The notes under the pieces are model-generated. The model was given only the letters and a program-made list of their open reading frames with translations. It searched no databases and was not told the DNA's origin. A stretch of 5,042 nt of DNA from Methylocystaceae bacterium (lineage in GTDB: Bacteria; Pseudomonadota; Alphaproteobacteria; Rhizobiales; Beijerinckiaceae): assembly GCA_003152255.1 (NCBI GenBank), contig PLZT01000281.1, positions 1 through 5,042 on the forward strand, written 5' to 3'. The translations under genes were made by a program, and so were the position numbers. Within the stretch, counting starts at the first letter, position 1. Each line of letters opens with the position of its first letter. Shown one piece after another: positions 1-5,042 of this stretch.

Positions 1-686
1 AGCGCGCCGCCCTCGCCTGGGAGGAACGGCGCTTCAAGCGCTCCATCGCGCCGGTCAAGGACGTGAACGGCCTCGTCATTCTGGACCGCGACGAACATCT
101 TCGGCCCGGCACCGACATGCAGTCGCTGGGCGGGCTAAAGCCCTCCTTCACGCTGATGGGCGAACTCGGCGGCTTCGACGCGGTGGCCATTCAGGCGCAT
201 CCGGAACTGGAGAGCGTCAATCACGTGCATCACGCCGGCAATTCCTCGGGGATCGTCGACGGCGCGGCGGCGGTGCTGATAGGCTCATTGGCGGCGGGCG
301 AACGGATAGGCGCCAAGCCGCGTGCAAAAATTCGCGCTTTCGCCAATATCGGGTCGGAGCCGGCCATGATGCTGACCGGACCGATCGACGTGACAAAGAA
401 ACTGCTGGCGCGCGCCAAGATGACGATCGCCGACATGGACCTCATCGAGGTCAACGAGGCCTTCGCCGCCGTCGTCCTGCGTTTTCTGCAGGCTTTCGCG
501 GCCGATCCCGCCAAGGTCAATGTCAACGGCGGCGCCATAGCGCTCGGCCATCCGCTCGGCGCGACCGGCGCGATGCTGGTCGGAACCGCGCTCGACGAAT
601 TGGAGCGGTCCGGCAAGGCGATAGCGCTGGTGACGTTGTGCATCGGCGCCGGCATGGGCACCGCGACGATCATCGAGCGGGTGTGA
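1..686 (+). CDS. fadA: Acetyl-CoA C-acyltransferase (thiolase), C-terminal part; 5' end outside window
   Basis: Thiolase that cleaves 3-ketoacyl-CoA with CoA to release acetyl-CoA, the last step of beta-oxidation. The reading frame is open from position 3, giving 227 visible residues. Family members are about 390-405 residues, so the first part, including the acyl-accepting Cys nucleophile, lies upstream of the window. Seen here: the AGNSSGIVDGAAA segment (about 234-272), NEAFAAV (453-473), GGAIALGHPLGATGA with the catalytic His codon at 549-551, and the CIGAGMG motif with the second catalytic Cys codon at 639-641. The GTG at 63 is internal, because the residues before it continue the family sequence. 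The gene lies 74 nt upstream of fadJ on the same strand and is probably co-transcribed with it. The biosynthetic thiolase PhaA/AtoB shares these motifs, but the FadJ neighbour favours a degradative role, so the symbol is a functional guess. Confidence 0.93.
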   Translation, partial: RAALAWEERRFKRSIAPVKDVNGLVILDRDEHLRPGTDMQSLGGLKPSFTLMGELGGFDAVAIQAHPELESVNHVHHAGNSSGIVDGAAAVLIGSLAAGERIGAKPRAKIRAFANIGSEPAMMLTGPIDVTKKLLARAKMTIADMDLIEVNEAFAAVVLRFLQAFAADPAKVNVNGGAIALGHPLGATGAMLVGTALDELERSGKAIALVTLCIGAGMGTATIIERV

Positions 687-749
687 CCCGCTCGCAGTAC
701 GCGGCGCCTCAAGAATTTTCGGTCGCCGGCTCGGCGCCAGAAGCCTTCC

Positions 750-754
750 AGGAG
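750..754 (+). promoter_or_regulatory. Ribosome binding site of fadJ
   Basis: AGGAG lies 6 nt before the ATG at 761. It fixes the fadJ start there rather than at the in-frame ATG at 638, which lies inside the thiolase gene and has no comparable site. Confidence 0.85.
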
Positions 755-760
755 TCTTCA

Positions 761-2956
761 ATGAATCTCCAGAATTTCAAATTCGAAGCCGGCGCCGACG
801 GCGTTGCGCTGCTCACCTGGGATATGCCGGGGCGATCGATGAACGTCATCACCGAAGCCGTGATGGACGAACTCGCGCAAGTGGTCGACGCCGTGAAAAA
901 CGACGCGGCGATCAAGGGGTGCGTCATCACCTCCGGCAAGAGCGCGTTTTCGGGCGGCGCGGACCTCTCCATGTTGCAACAGAGCGCCGCGCTCTTTGAG
1001 AAGGCGCTGAAGACGCATGGCGAGGACGTCGCCAAAAAGGAGTTTTTCGAAGGCGCGCGGCGGCTCTCCCTGCTTTACCGAAAGCTGGAGACAAGCGGCA
1101 AACCCTTCGCCATCGCGATCAACGGCGTATGCCTCGGCGGCGCTTTCGAGCTGGCGCTCGCCTGTCATTACCGCGTCCTCGCCGACAATGACAAAACCAA
1201 GGTGGGCCTGCCGGAGATCAAGGTGGGCCTGTTTCCCGGCGGCGGCGGGACGCAGCGGGTGGCGCGCTTGCTGCCGACCGGCGACGCGCTGCAATTTCTG
1301 TTCAAGGGCGAGCAGATCAAGGCCAAGGTCGCCAAGGCCGCTGGGCTGGCGCATGAACTCGCGCCCGAGGGCGAGATCGTTGAGCGCGCCCGCGCCTGGA
1401 TTCTTGGCGGCGGCAAGGCCACGCAGCCTTGGGACCAAAAGGATTTCAAGGCCCCCTCCGGCCGCGTGTTCTCGCCCGGCGGCATGATGATATGGCCGCC
1501 CGCCAACGCGATCTATCGGCGCGAGACCTACGACAATTATCCGGCGGCCAAGGCCATTCTGCATTCGGTCTATGAGGGGCTGCAACTGCCGATGGATCAG
1601 GCGCTGACGGTCGAGGCGCGCTGGTTCGCGCATATTCTTCGCTCGAAGGAAGCCGCCGCGATGATTCGCTCGCTGTTTCTCTCCAAAAACGAGCTGGACA
1701 AGGGCGCGCGCCGCCCGAAGGATGTTCCGCCGACCAATCTCAAGAAAATCGGCATACTCGGGGCGGGCTTCATGGGCGCCGGCGTCGCTTATGTGAGCGC
1801 CAGCAACGGGCTCGAGGTGGTGTTGCTCGACCGCGATCAGGAGAGCGCCGACAAGGGTAAGGCCGGCTGCGAAAAGCTGATCGCCGGACAGGTCGCGCGT
1901 GGACGCGCGACCGCCGCCGATCAAGCGGCGTTGCTCGCGCGCATCGAGGCGACCGCCGATTACGCGCGCCTGAAGGGTTGCGATCTCGTGCTCGAGGCGG
2001 TGTTCGAGGATCGTGGCGTGAAGGCCGAGGCGACACGGCGCGCGCAGGAGGCGGTTGGACCCGACGTGGTCTTCGCCTCCAACACGTCGACGCTGCCAAT
2101 CACCTCGCTGGCCCAGACATCCGCCCGCCCGGACAATTTCATCGGCATTCATTTCTTTTCGCCGGTCGAAAAAATGCTGCTCGTCGAAATCATTCTCGGC
2201 AAGGAAACGGGCGATGTCGCGCTGGCGACGGCGCTCGATTTCGTGCGCATCCTCAAGAAGACGCCGATCATCGTAAATGATTCGCGCGGCTTTTTCGCCA
2301 ATCGCTGCGTGCTGAATTACGTGCGCGAGGGGCAGATCATGCTGATCGAGGGCGTCCCCGCGGCGATGATCGAGAACGTCGCGCGCATGGCCGGCATGCC
2401 GGTCGGGCCGCTCTCGCTCAACGACGAGGTTGGGCTCGATTTGGGCTGGAAGATTCTGCAAGCCGCCAAGAAAGACTTGGGACCAACGGCCGCCGATCCG
2501 GCGCAGGAGCGCGTGCTCGAATTCATGGTCGAGCGCAATGGGCGCTTCGGCCGCAAGAACGGCAAGGGATTTTACGATTATCCGGCGAGCGGCAAAAAGA
2601 CGCTATGGCCTGGTCTCGCCGAACTCGCCGACAACAAGATCGATCCCGACACTCTTGACGTGACCGAGATGAAACAACGCTTCCTCGTCATACAAGCGGT
2701 GGAAGCCGCGCGCACCATAGCGGAGCATGTCGTCACCGACCCGCGCGAGGCCGACGTCGGCTCGATCCTCGGCTTTGGCTTCGCGCCGTTCACCGGCGGG
2801 GCCTTGTCCTATATCGACGGCATGGGCGTAAAGGCCTTCGTCGAACTGTGCGACGCTCTGACCGCCAAGCATGGCGCGCGCTTCGCGCCGCCGCCCTTGC
2901 TGCGCGAAATGGCGGCGGACGGCGAGACGTTTTATCGCCGGTCCAAGGCGGCGTGA
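761..2956 (+). CDS. fadJ: Bifunctional enoyl-CoA hydratase / 3-hydroxyacyl-CoA dehydrogenase
   Basis: Multifunctional alpha subunit of fatty-acid beta-oxidation, 731 residues, cytoplasmic. It hydrates trans-2-enoyl-CoA and then oxidises L-3-hydroxyacyl-CoA with NAD+. Residues 1 to about 200 are a crotonase domain: FSGGADL (63-69) and GVCLGGAFE (122-130) form the oxyanion-hole region, and E130 and E152 (in GLPEIKVG) match the two catalytic Glu of E. coli FadB. A linker helix region follows. From about 328 comes the NAD-binding Rossmann domain with GAGFMG (334-339). S443 (in SNTSTL), H464 (in GIHFFSPVE), E476 (in LVEII) and N514 (in GFFANR) match the dehydrogenase catalytic set. Two C-terminal 3HCDH domains fill about 508-605 and 635-731. 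All key residues are present, so it should be active. Length is usual for the FadB/FadJ family (about 700-740). It probably forms a complex with the upstream thiolase. FadB and FadJ cannot be told apart with certainty here. Confidence 0.96.
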   Translation: MNLQNFKFEAGADGVALLTWDMPGRSMNVITEAVMDELAQVVDAVKNDAAIKGCVITSGKSAFSGGADLSMLQQSAALFEKALKTHGEDVAKKEFFEGARRLSLLYRKLETSGKPFAIAINGVCLGGAFELALACHYRVLADNDKTKVGLPEIKVGLFPGGGGTQRVARLLPTGDALQFLFKGEQIKAKVAKAAGLAHELAPEGEIVERARAWILGGGKATQPWDQKDFKAPSGRVFSPGGMMIWPPANAIYRRETYDNYPAAKAILHSVYEGLQLPMDQALTVEARWFAHILRSKEAAAMIRSLFLSKNELDKGARRPKDVPPTNLKKIGILGAGFMGAGVAYVSASNGLEVVLLDRDQESADKGKAGCEKLIAGQVARGRATAADQAALLARIEATADYARLKGCDLVLEAVFEDRGVKAEATRRAQEAVGPDVVFASNTSTLPITSLAQTSARPDNFIGIHFFSPVEKMLLVEIILGKETGDVALATALDFVRILKKTPIIVNDSRGFFANRCVLNYVREGQIMLIEGVPAAMIENVARMAGMPVGPLSLNDEVGLDLGWKILQAAKKDLGPTAADPAQERVLEFMVERNGRFGRKNGKGFYDYPASGKKTLWPGLAELADNKIDPDTLDVTEMKQRFLVIQAVEAARTIAEHVVTDPREADVGSILGFGFAPFTGGALSYIDGMGVKAFVELCDALTAKHGARFAPPPLLREMAADGETFYRRSKAA

Positions 2957-2963
2957 AGCGCGC

Positions 2964-3602
2964 CTATCGGTCGCCGCCATGTCGGCAGCAGCCGACGAGA
3001 TGATCGTCCACCATCCCGACCGCCTGCATGAAGGCGTAGACGATGGTGGGCCCGCAAAATTTGAAGCCGCGCGCCTTCAAATCCTTGGCTATTTTTTCGG
3101 AGAGGGCGGTCCGGGCGGGAATGTCGCTGGTGCGGCGGGGGTGATTGACGATCGGGCTGCCGTCGACGAAATCCCAGAGATAGGCCGAAAACCCTCTCTC
3201 CTCCTCCAGCGCCAACCAGGCCCGCGCCGAGGCCGCCGCGCCCTCGATCTTGGCGCGGTTGCGGATGATGCCCTCGTTTTGCATCAACGCGGAAAACTGG
3301 CGTTCGTCGAACCTTGCGATTTGTTCCGGCCGAAAGCCGGCGAACGCGGCGCGAAACGCCTCTCTTTTGCGCAAAATGGTGATCCAGGACAGGCCTGCCT
3401 GGAATCCGTCCAGCACCAGCTTTTCGAACAGAGCGCGCGAGCAGCGCTCCGGCCGGCCCCATTCCTCGTCGTGATAGGCGATGTAGAGCGGGTCGACGCC
3501 GCACCAGGGACATCGGGCCATGCCGTCGCCGTGCGAAATCACGTTGGCGTCGCGCCAGGAAATCGGATTCTCGTGGCCGGTTTTTCCTCCCGTCTTCGGC
3601 AT
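2964..3602 (-). CDS. tag: DNA-3-methyladenine glycosylase I (Tag)
   Basis: Base-excision repair enzyme that removes 3-methyladenine from alkylated DNA; 212 residues, helix-hairpin-helix superfamily with a structural zinc. Seen: RCPWCG then DPLYIAYHDEEWG near the N-terminus, GFQAGLSWITIL in the centre and DDHLVGCC at the C-terminus. C31, H44, H201 and C205 match the four zinc ligands of E. coli Tag (C4, H17, H175, C179), and W73 matches the base-stacking W46. The Glu that contacts the base in E. coli (E38) is Asp here (D65). The start at 3602 is chosen because a good ribosome binding site precedes it and because the segment VISHGDG before ARCPWCG resembles the leader seen in many alphaproteobacterial Tags. 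The ATG at 3521 would give an E. coli-length protein of 185 residues but has a weak site. Convergent with fadJ, with a 7-nt gap between the stop codons. Confidence 0.95.
   Translation of the reverse strand: MPKTGGKTGHENPISWRDANVISHGDGMARCPWCGVDPLYIAYHDEEWGRPERCSRALFEKLVLDGFQAGLSWITILRKREAFRAAFAGFRPEQIARFDERQFSALMQNEGIIRNRAKIEGAAASARAWLALEEERGFSAYLWDFVDGSPIVNHPRRTSDIPARTALSEKIAKDLKARGFKFCGPTIVYAFMQAVGMVDDHLVGCCRHGGDR
2981..2996 (+). other. Small GC-rich hairpin just past the fadJ stop, inside the tag 3' end
   Basis: GTCGGC (2981-2986), a 4-nt loop AGCA, then GCCGAC (2991-2996) make a perfect 6-bp stem starting 25 nt after the fadJ stop. No T-run follows on either strand, so it is not a canonical intrinsic terminator. 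It may protect the 3' end of the fadJ mRNA, or be a chance product of tag codons (it covers the codons around the zinc-ligand Cys). Confidence 0.3.
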
Positions 3603-3607
3603 TTTCG

Positions 3608-3614
3608 CCTCTTC
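3608..3614 (-). promoter_or_regulatory. Ribosome binding site of tag
   Basis: On the minus strand GAAGAGG lies 5 nt before the ATG at 3602-3600, inside a purine-rich stretch (3608-3620). It favours the long form of Tag over starts at 3647 or 3521. Confidence 0.65.
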
Positions 3615-3776
3615 CCCTCCGACCCCGCGACAAAATGCTGCCTTCAAGGCTAAGTTTTGTAGGTTCAGATTGCCTTCATGTCGATCTTGGGATTATCGTC
3701 CGGTCGGTCGAATCCTCACGGCGCGGCATGTGCTTTGCTCGCGGGGTTAGGGCGTTTTCGCCGACCGTTGCAATTC

Positions 3777-3808
3777 TGGAGAACTTCGCGACAAGCGCCG
3801 GTTCTCCA
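3777..3808 (+). promoter_or_regulatory. Inverted repeat / leader hairpin before the secreted-protein gene
   Basis: TGGAGAAC (3777-3784) and GTTCTCCA (3801-3808) are perfect 8-bp inverted arms around 16 nt. Inside, CGC (3787-3789) and GCG (3795-3797) can extend the structure. The right arm ends 3 nt before the purine-rich ribosome binding site at 3812. It could be a 5'-UTR hairpin affecting mRNA stability or translation, or an operator for a dimeric repressor. The rest of the 222-nt divergent intergenic region (3603-3824) holds no promoter that I can assign with confidence. Confidence 0.4.
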
Positions 3809-3811
3809 TCA

Positions 3812-3818
3812 GGGGGAG
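3812..3818 (+). promoter_or_regulatory. Ribosome binding site of the secreted-protein gene
   Basis: GGGGGAG, followed by AG, ends 6 nt before the ATG at 3825. It decides the start: the upstream in-frame ATG at 3678 has no such site and would bury the signal peptide under 49 extra residues. Confidence 0.8.
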
Positions 3819-3824
3819 AGTTTT

Positions 3825-4343
3825 ATGTCGATTCGTCTCGCTATCTCTACCGCCGCAGCCGGCGTCTTCGCCCTGGGCCTCGCTGTCGCCATTCCGGGCG
3901 AGGCGTTGGCGCAGGCGAATGTCCTCAAGGAATGCGGCTCGCAATATCAAGCCGCCAAGGCCGCCAACCAGCTCAATGGACAGAGCTGGCAAGAATATTT
4001 GAAAGCTTGCCGCGCGCGAATCGCCGAGCCCACGGCCGCGCCCACTCCGGCCCCAGCGCCCGCGCCCGCTCCGGCCCCCACGCCGGCCCAAGCCCCCGCT
4101 CCGGCTCCCGCGCCCGCCCCGGCCCCCGCGCCGATGACGGCGGCTCCGACGCCCGCGCCTACGAAGCCGGCCGCCGCGGCGAAACCGATCACCGACGGGC
4201 AAGCCGCGATGCGCGCGCGCGAAAAGCAGTGCGGCGCGGAGTGGAAGGCCCAGAAGGCCGAACTCCACAAAACCAATCCCGCGATGAAATGGCCCCAGTT
4301 CTGGAGCGAGTGTAACAAGCGGCTAAAAGGCCAGGCTCAGTAA
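3825..4343 (+). CDS. Secreted protein with two Cys-pair modules and a Pro/Ala linker; function unknown
   Basis: A 172-residue protein of unknown function, predicted to be exported. Residues 1-29 are a Sec signal peptide: short basic start (MSIR), hydrophobic core 5-22, and an AxA site (ALA, 27-29) with likely cleavage before Q30. Module 1 (about 33-68) and module 2 (about 130-168) resemble each other: C-G-x2-(Y/W)-x-A-x-K-A, then a gap, then W-x2-(Y/F)-x3-C. Cysteines are C37/C62 and C136/C163, and each pair could form a disulfide in the periplasm. Between them lies a Pro/Ala-rich, probably extended linker (69-118). After the linker the chain is rich in Lys. The general look (paired Cys, short helices, Lys/Ala-rich) recalls PsiF-repeat proteins, but the Cys spacing differs (25 and 27 here), so I do not assign that family. 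It stands alone as a transcription unit, with a strong terminator 25 nt after its stop. Confidence 0.85.
   Translation: MSIRLAISTAAAGVFALGLAVAIPGEALAQANVLKECGSQYQAAKAANQLNGQSWQEYLKACRARIAEPTAAPTPAPAPAPAPAPTPAQAPAPAPAPAPAPAPMTAAPTPAPTKPAAAAKPITDGQAAMRAREKQCGAEWKAQKAELHKTNPAMKWPQFWSECNKRLKGQAQ
4029..4178 (+). repeat. Low-complexity Pro/Ala-coding repeat
   Basis: Imperfect repeats of C-rich Pro and Ala codons (CCC/CCG/CCT with GCC/GCG/GCT) encode residues 69-118 of the secreted protein, including long runs of alternating Ala-Pro. Such tracts form stiff, extended spacers in envelope proteins, and their length often varies between strains by slippage. The complementary strand reads as an artificial Gly/Ala-rich open frame. 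Confidence 0.85.
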
Positions 4344-4368
4344 CGGGACCGTTCAAGCCCAATGACAT

Positions 4369-4400
4369 CGCCCGGAGCCTCCGCTCCGGGCGTTTTTTTT
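4369..4400 (+). terminator. Intrinsic (Rho-independent) terminator
   Basis: CGCCCGGAGC (4369-4378) pairs perfectly with GCTCCGGGCG (4383-4392) around a 4-nt loop CTCC, giving a 10-bp GC-rich stem followed at once by eight T (4393-4400). It begins 25 nt after the stop of the secreted-protein gene and separates it from the DUF3126 gene. The minus strand lacks a T-run on its far side, so it works for + transcripts only. Confidence 0.95.
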
Positions 4401-4444
4401 CGTCGCCGCCTTGGCGCCCCGCGTCGCGAACGATCTTGCGATTC

Positions 4445-4454
4445 AAATGCATTT
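4445..4454. promoter_or_regulatory. 10-bp AT-rich palindrome upstream of the DUF3126 gene
   Basis: AAATGCATTT is a perfect palindrome in an otherwise GC-rich 100-nt gap (4401-4500), centred about 51 nt before the TTG start. It could be an operator in the promoter region, but I see no clear -35/-10 pair with standard spacing, and a single palindrome this short can arise by chance. Confidence 0.2.
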
Positions 4455-4487
4455 CGTGGCACAGCCTAATGGCTAGGTTCGCAGGGC

Positions 4488-4493
4488 GAGGGG
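4488..4493 (+). promoter_or_regulatory. Ribosome binding site of the DUF3126 gene
   Basis: GAGGGG ends 7 nt before the TTG at 4501, within a purine-rich run up to 4500. An in-frame stop at 4474-4476 and the lack of any other start codon between it and 4501 make TTG the only start that keeps the first domain whole. Confidence 0.65.
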
Positions 4494-4500
4494 GGCGGAG

Positions 4501-4896
4501 TTGAACAAGACCGAATTGCACAAATTGCAGGACTTCCTGCGGCGATCGCTTGGCAATGACGACATCAGGGTGACGCTCGACCCCAAAAACTCCGAGGCGG
4601 CGGCCGTGCATCTGGGCGAACGCCAGATCGCGTCATTGACGGTGGACGACGAGGACGGCGACCGGTCATTCGCCTTCGCGATGAAGATACCCGTCGGCCG
4701 CGAGGCCCTGCAGTCATATTTGCGCAAACTGTTCGAAAACGATCGGCTCACATTGGCGCCGCGCGGCCGCAAGACCGATTCGGTCGAATTGAACAGCGGC
4801 GCGGATTTTCTCGGGATCATTTCGGCCGACGACGCCAAGGGGTCGAGCTATACCCTGCAAATCGCCATACTCGACATCGACCTCGACGAGGTCTGA
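4501..4896 (+). CDS. DUF3126-type protein with two tandem DUF3126-like units
   Basis: A 131-residue acidic, soluble protein of unknown function with no signal peptide or membrane segment. The C-terminal half (about 68-131) looks like a whole DUF3126 protein: an N-terminal helix (ALQSYLRKLF), a polar middle, FLGII, and the family-typical end AILDIDLDEV. The N-terminal half (about 5-65) has the same order: ELHKLQDFLRRSLGN, a variable middle, IASLTVDDEDGD, then SFAFAMKI. The halves align at an offset of about 61 residues, sharing LQ, LR, ND, DD, G and S followed by an aromatic residue. DUF3126 proteins that I know are single units of about 60-75 residues, so this is a fused duplication; divergence between the copies suggests it is old. 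It starts with TTG. It has its own transcription unit after a terminator, and an insertion sequence begins 30 nt after its stop. Family assignment is from memory of the sequence pattern. Confidence 0.85.
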   Translation: MNKTELHKLQDFLRRSLGNDDIRVTLDPKNSEAAAVHLGERQIASLTVDDEDGDRSFAFAMKIPVGREALQSYLRKLFENDRLTLAPRGRKTDSVELNSGADFLGIISADDAKGSSYTLQIAILDIDLDEV

Positions 4897-4926
4897 GCGG
4901 TGGCCGGCGTGATCTCGACGGAAGAA

Positions 4927-4944
4927 GGCTTTGGTGCACGGATA
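4927..4944 (+). repeat. Putative left terminal inverted repeat of the IS
   Basis: Eighteen bases beginning GGCTTTGGTG; about 12 of 18 agree with the IS903 terminal repeat as I remember it. The matching right repeat is not in the window, so the exact boundary is inferred. Confidence 0.6.
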
Positions 4945-5009
4945 TCGGCGTGGCGGCATTTTAAGGGTTGTAGTGCAGATATTTTCCGTGGCTATCACGG
5001 GGGTCTGTC

Positions 5010-5042
5010 GTGCCGTTCAAGTTTAATTCCAAGGGCCGTCAT
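5010..5042 (+). CDS. IS5-family transposase, first 11 codons only
   Basis: GTG at 5010 opens a frame reading MPFKFNSKGRH to the window end. This matches the characteristic N-terminus of IS5-family DDE transposases of Alphaproteobacteria, which begin MPFKFN, then a basic stretch with RH, and continue into a VTNW motif not reached here. ACGGGGG (4997-5003) is a plausible ribosome binding site 6 nt upstream. Whether the rest of the gene is intact cannot be seen. Confidence 0.7.
   Translation, partial: MPFKFNSKGRH

Larger units (their letters stand above)
4927..5042 (+). mobile_element. Left end of an IS5-family (IS903-like) insertion sequence, truncated by the window
   Basis: Starting at 4927 the sequence GGCTTTGGTGCACGGATA resembles the terminal inverted repeat of IS903-group elements (which begin GGCTTTGTTG). 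A transposase-like start follows 83 nt later in the outward-to-inward direction, the usual layout of these elements. IS903-type elements make 9-bp target duplications, so the left copy would be ACGGAAGAA (4918-4926); the right copy is beyond the window. The junction lies 30 nt after the DUF3126 stop, so that gene appears intact. Confidence 0.7.

Noticed and set aside
638..760. N-terminal extension of fadJ from the ATG at 638
   Set aside because: It overlaps the thiolase gene, encodes a His/Arg-rich stretch unlike the family, and lacks a ribosome binding site; the ATG at 761 has AGGAG at the right distance and fits the family start.
758..2461. Long open frame (567 codons) on the minus strand
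   Set aside because: It lies antisense to fadJ, whose domains and catalytic residues are complete. The antisense translation is rich in Arg, His and Gly with no recognisable domain, as expected for a shadow in GC-rich DNA.
2871..3653. Plus-strand open frame across the tag region (260 codons)
   Set aside because: It begins inside fadJ and runs antisense to tag, which has all its family motifs; the plus-strand translation resembles no protein I know.
3747..4318. Minus-strand Gly/Ala- and Gly/Arg-rich open frames
   Set aside because: They are the complement of the Pro/Ala-coding tract of the secreted protein and have no plausible start context or domain.
4681..4896. Internal in-frame ATG at 4681 that would yield the second DUF3126 unit alone
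   Set aside because: The length (71 residues) is that of a single-unit DUF3126 protein, but no ribosome binding site precedes it and the first unit is well formed with its own site, so a full-length product is more likely.
1..5042. CRISPR array, tRNA, rRNA, riboswitch or defence system
   Set aside because: I found no regularly spaced direct repeats, no cloverleaf or rRNA-like sequence, and no nuclease, toxin or other defence-type gene on either strand.

Overview
The window is a GC-rich bacterial chromosomal segment that reads as Alphaproteobacteria, most likely order Hyphomicrobiales (Rhizobiales). The grounds are the thiolase plus FadJ-type gene pair, the style of the Tag glycosylase N-terminus, a DUF3126 protein (a family I know only from Alphaproteobacteria) and an IS5-family transposase start typical of that group. 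The order-level placement is inference from remembered sequences, not a search.

Layout, left to right. (1) Positions 1-2956, + strand: the end of a fatty-acid beta-oxidation operon, holding the C-terminal part of a thiolase and, 74 nt later, a complete 731-residue enoyl-CoA hydratase/3-hydroxyacyl-CoA dehydrogenase fusion. Together they carry out the last three steps of each beta-oxidation cycle: hydration, NAD-dependent oxidation and thiolysis. (2) Positions 2964-3602, - strand: a complete tag gene for DNA-3-methyladenine glycosylase I, convergent with fadJ and only 7 nt from it. (3) Positions 3603-3824: a 222-nt divergent intergenic region with a leader hairpin next to the ribosome binding site of the following gene. 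(4) Positions 3825-4343, + strand: a secreted or periplasmic protein with two similar two-cysteine modules joined by a Pro/Ala-rich linker, followed by a strong intrinsic terminator (4369-4400). (5) Positions 4501-4896, + strand: a TTG-started protein made of two tandem DUF3126-like units. (6) Positions 4927-5042: the left end of an insertion sequence of the IS5 family (IS903-like), with its terminal inverted repeat and the first 11 codons of the transposase; it runs off the window.

The beta-oxidation pair is a functional unit; the other genes look like independent single-gene transcription units. I see no convincing evidence of a new multi-gene system. The most unusual features are the two small proteins that each contain an internal duplication, above all the doubled DUF3126 protein, and the IS end lying just downstream of it.
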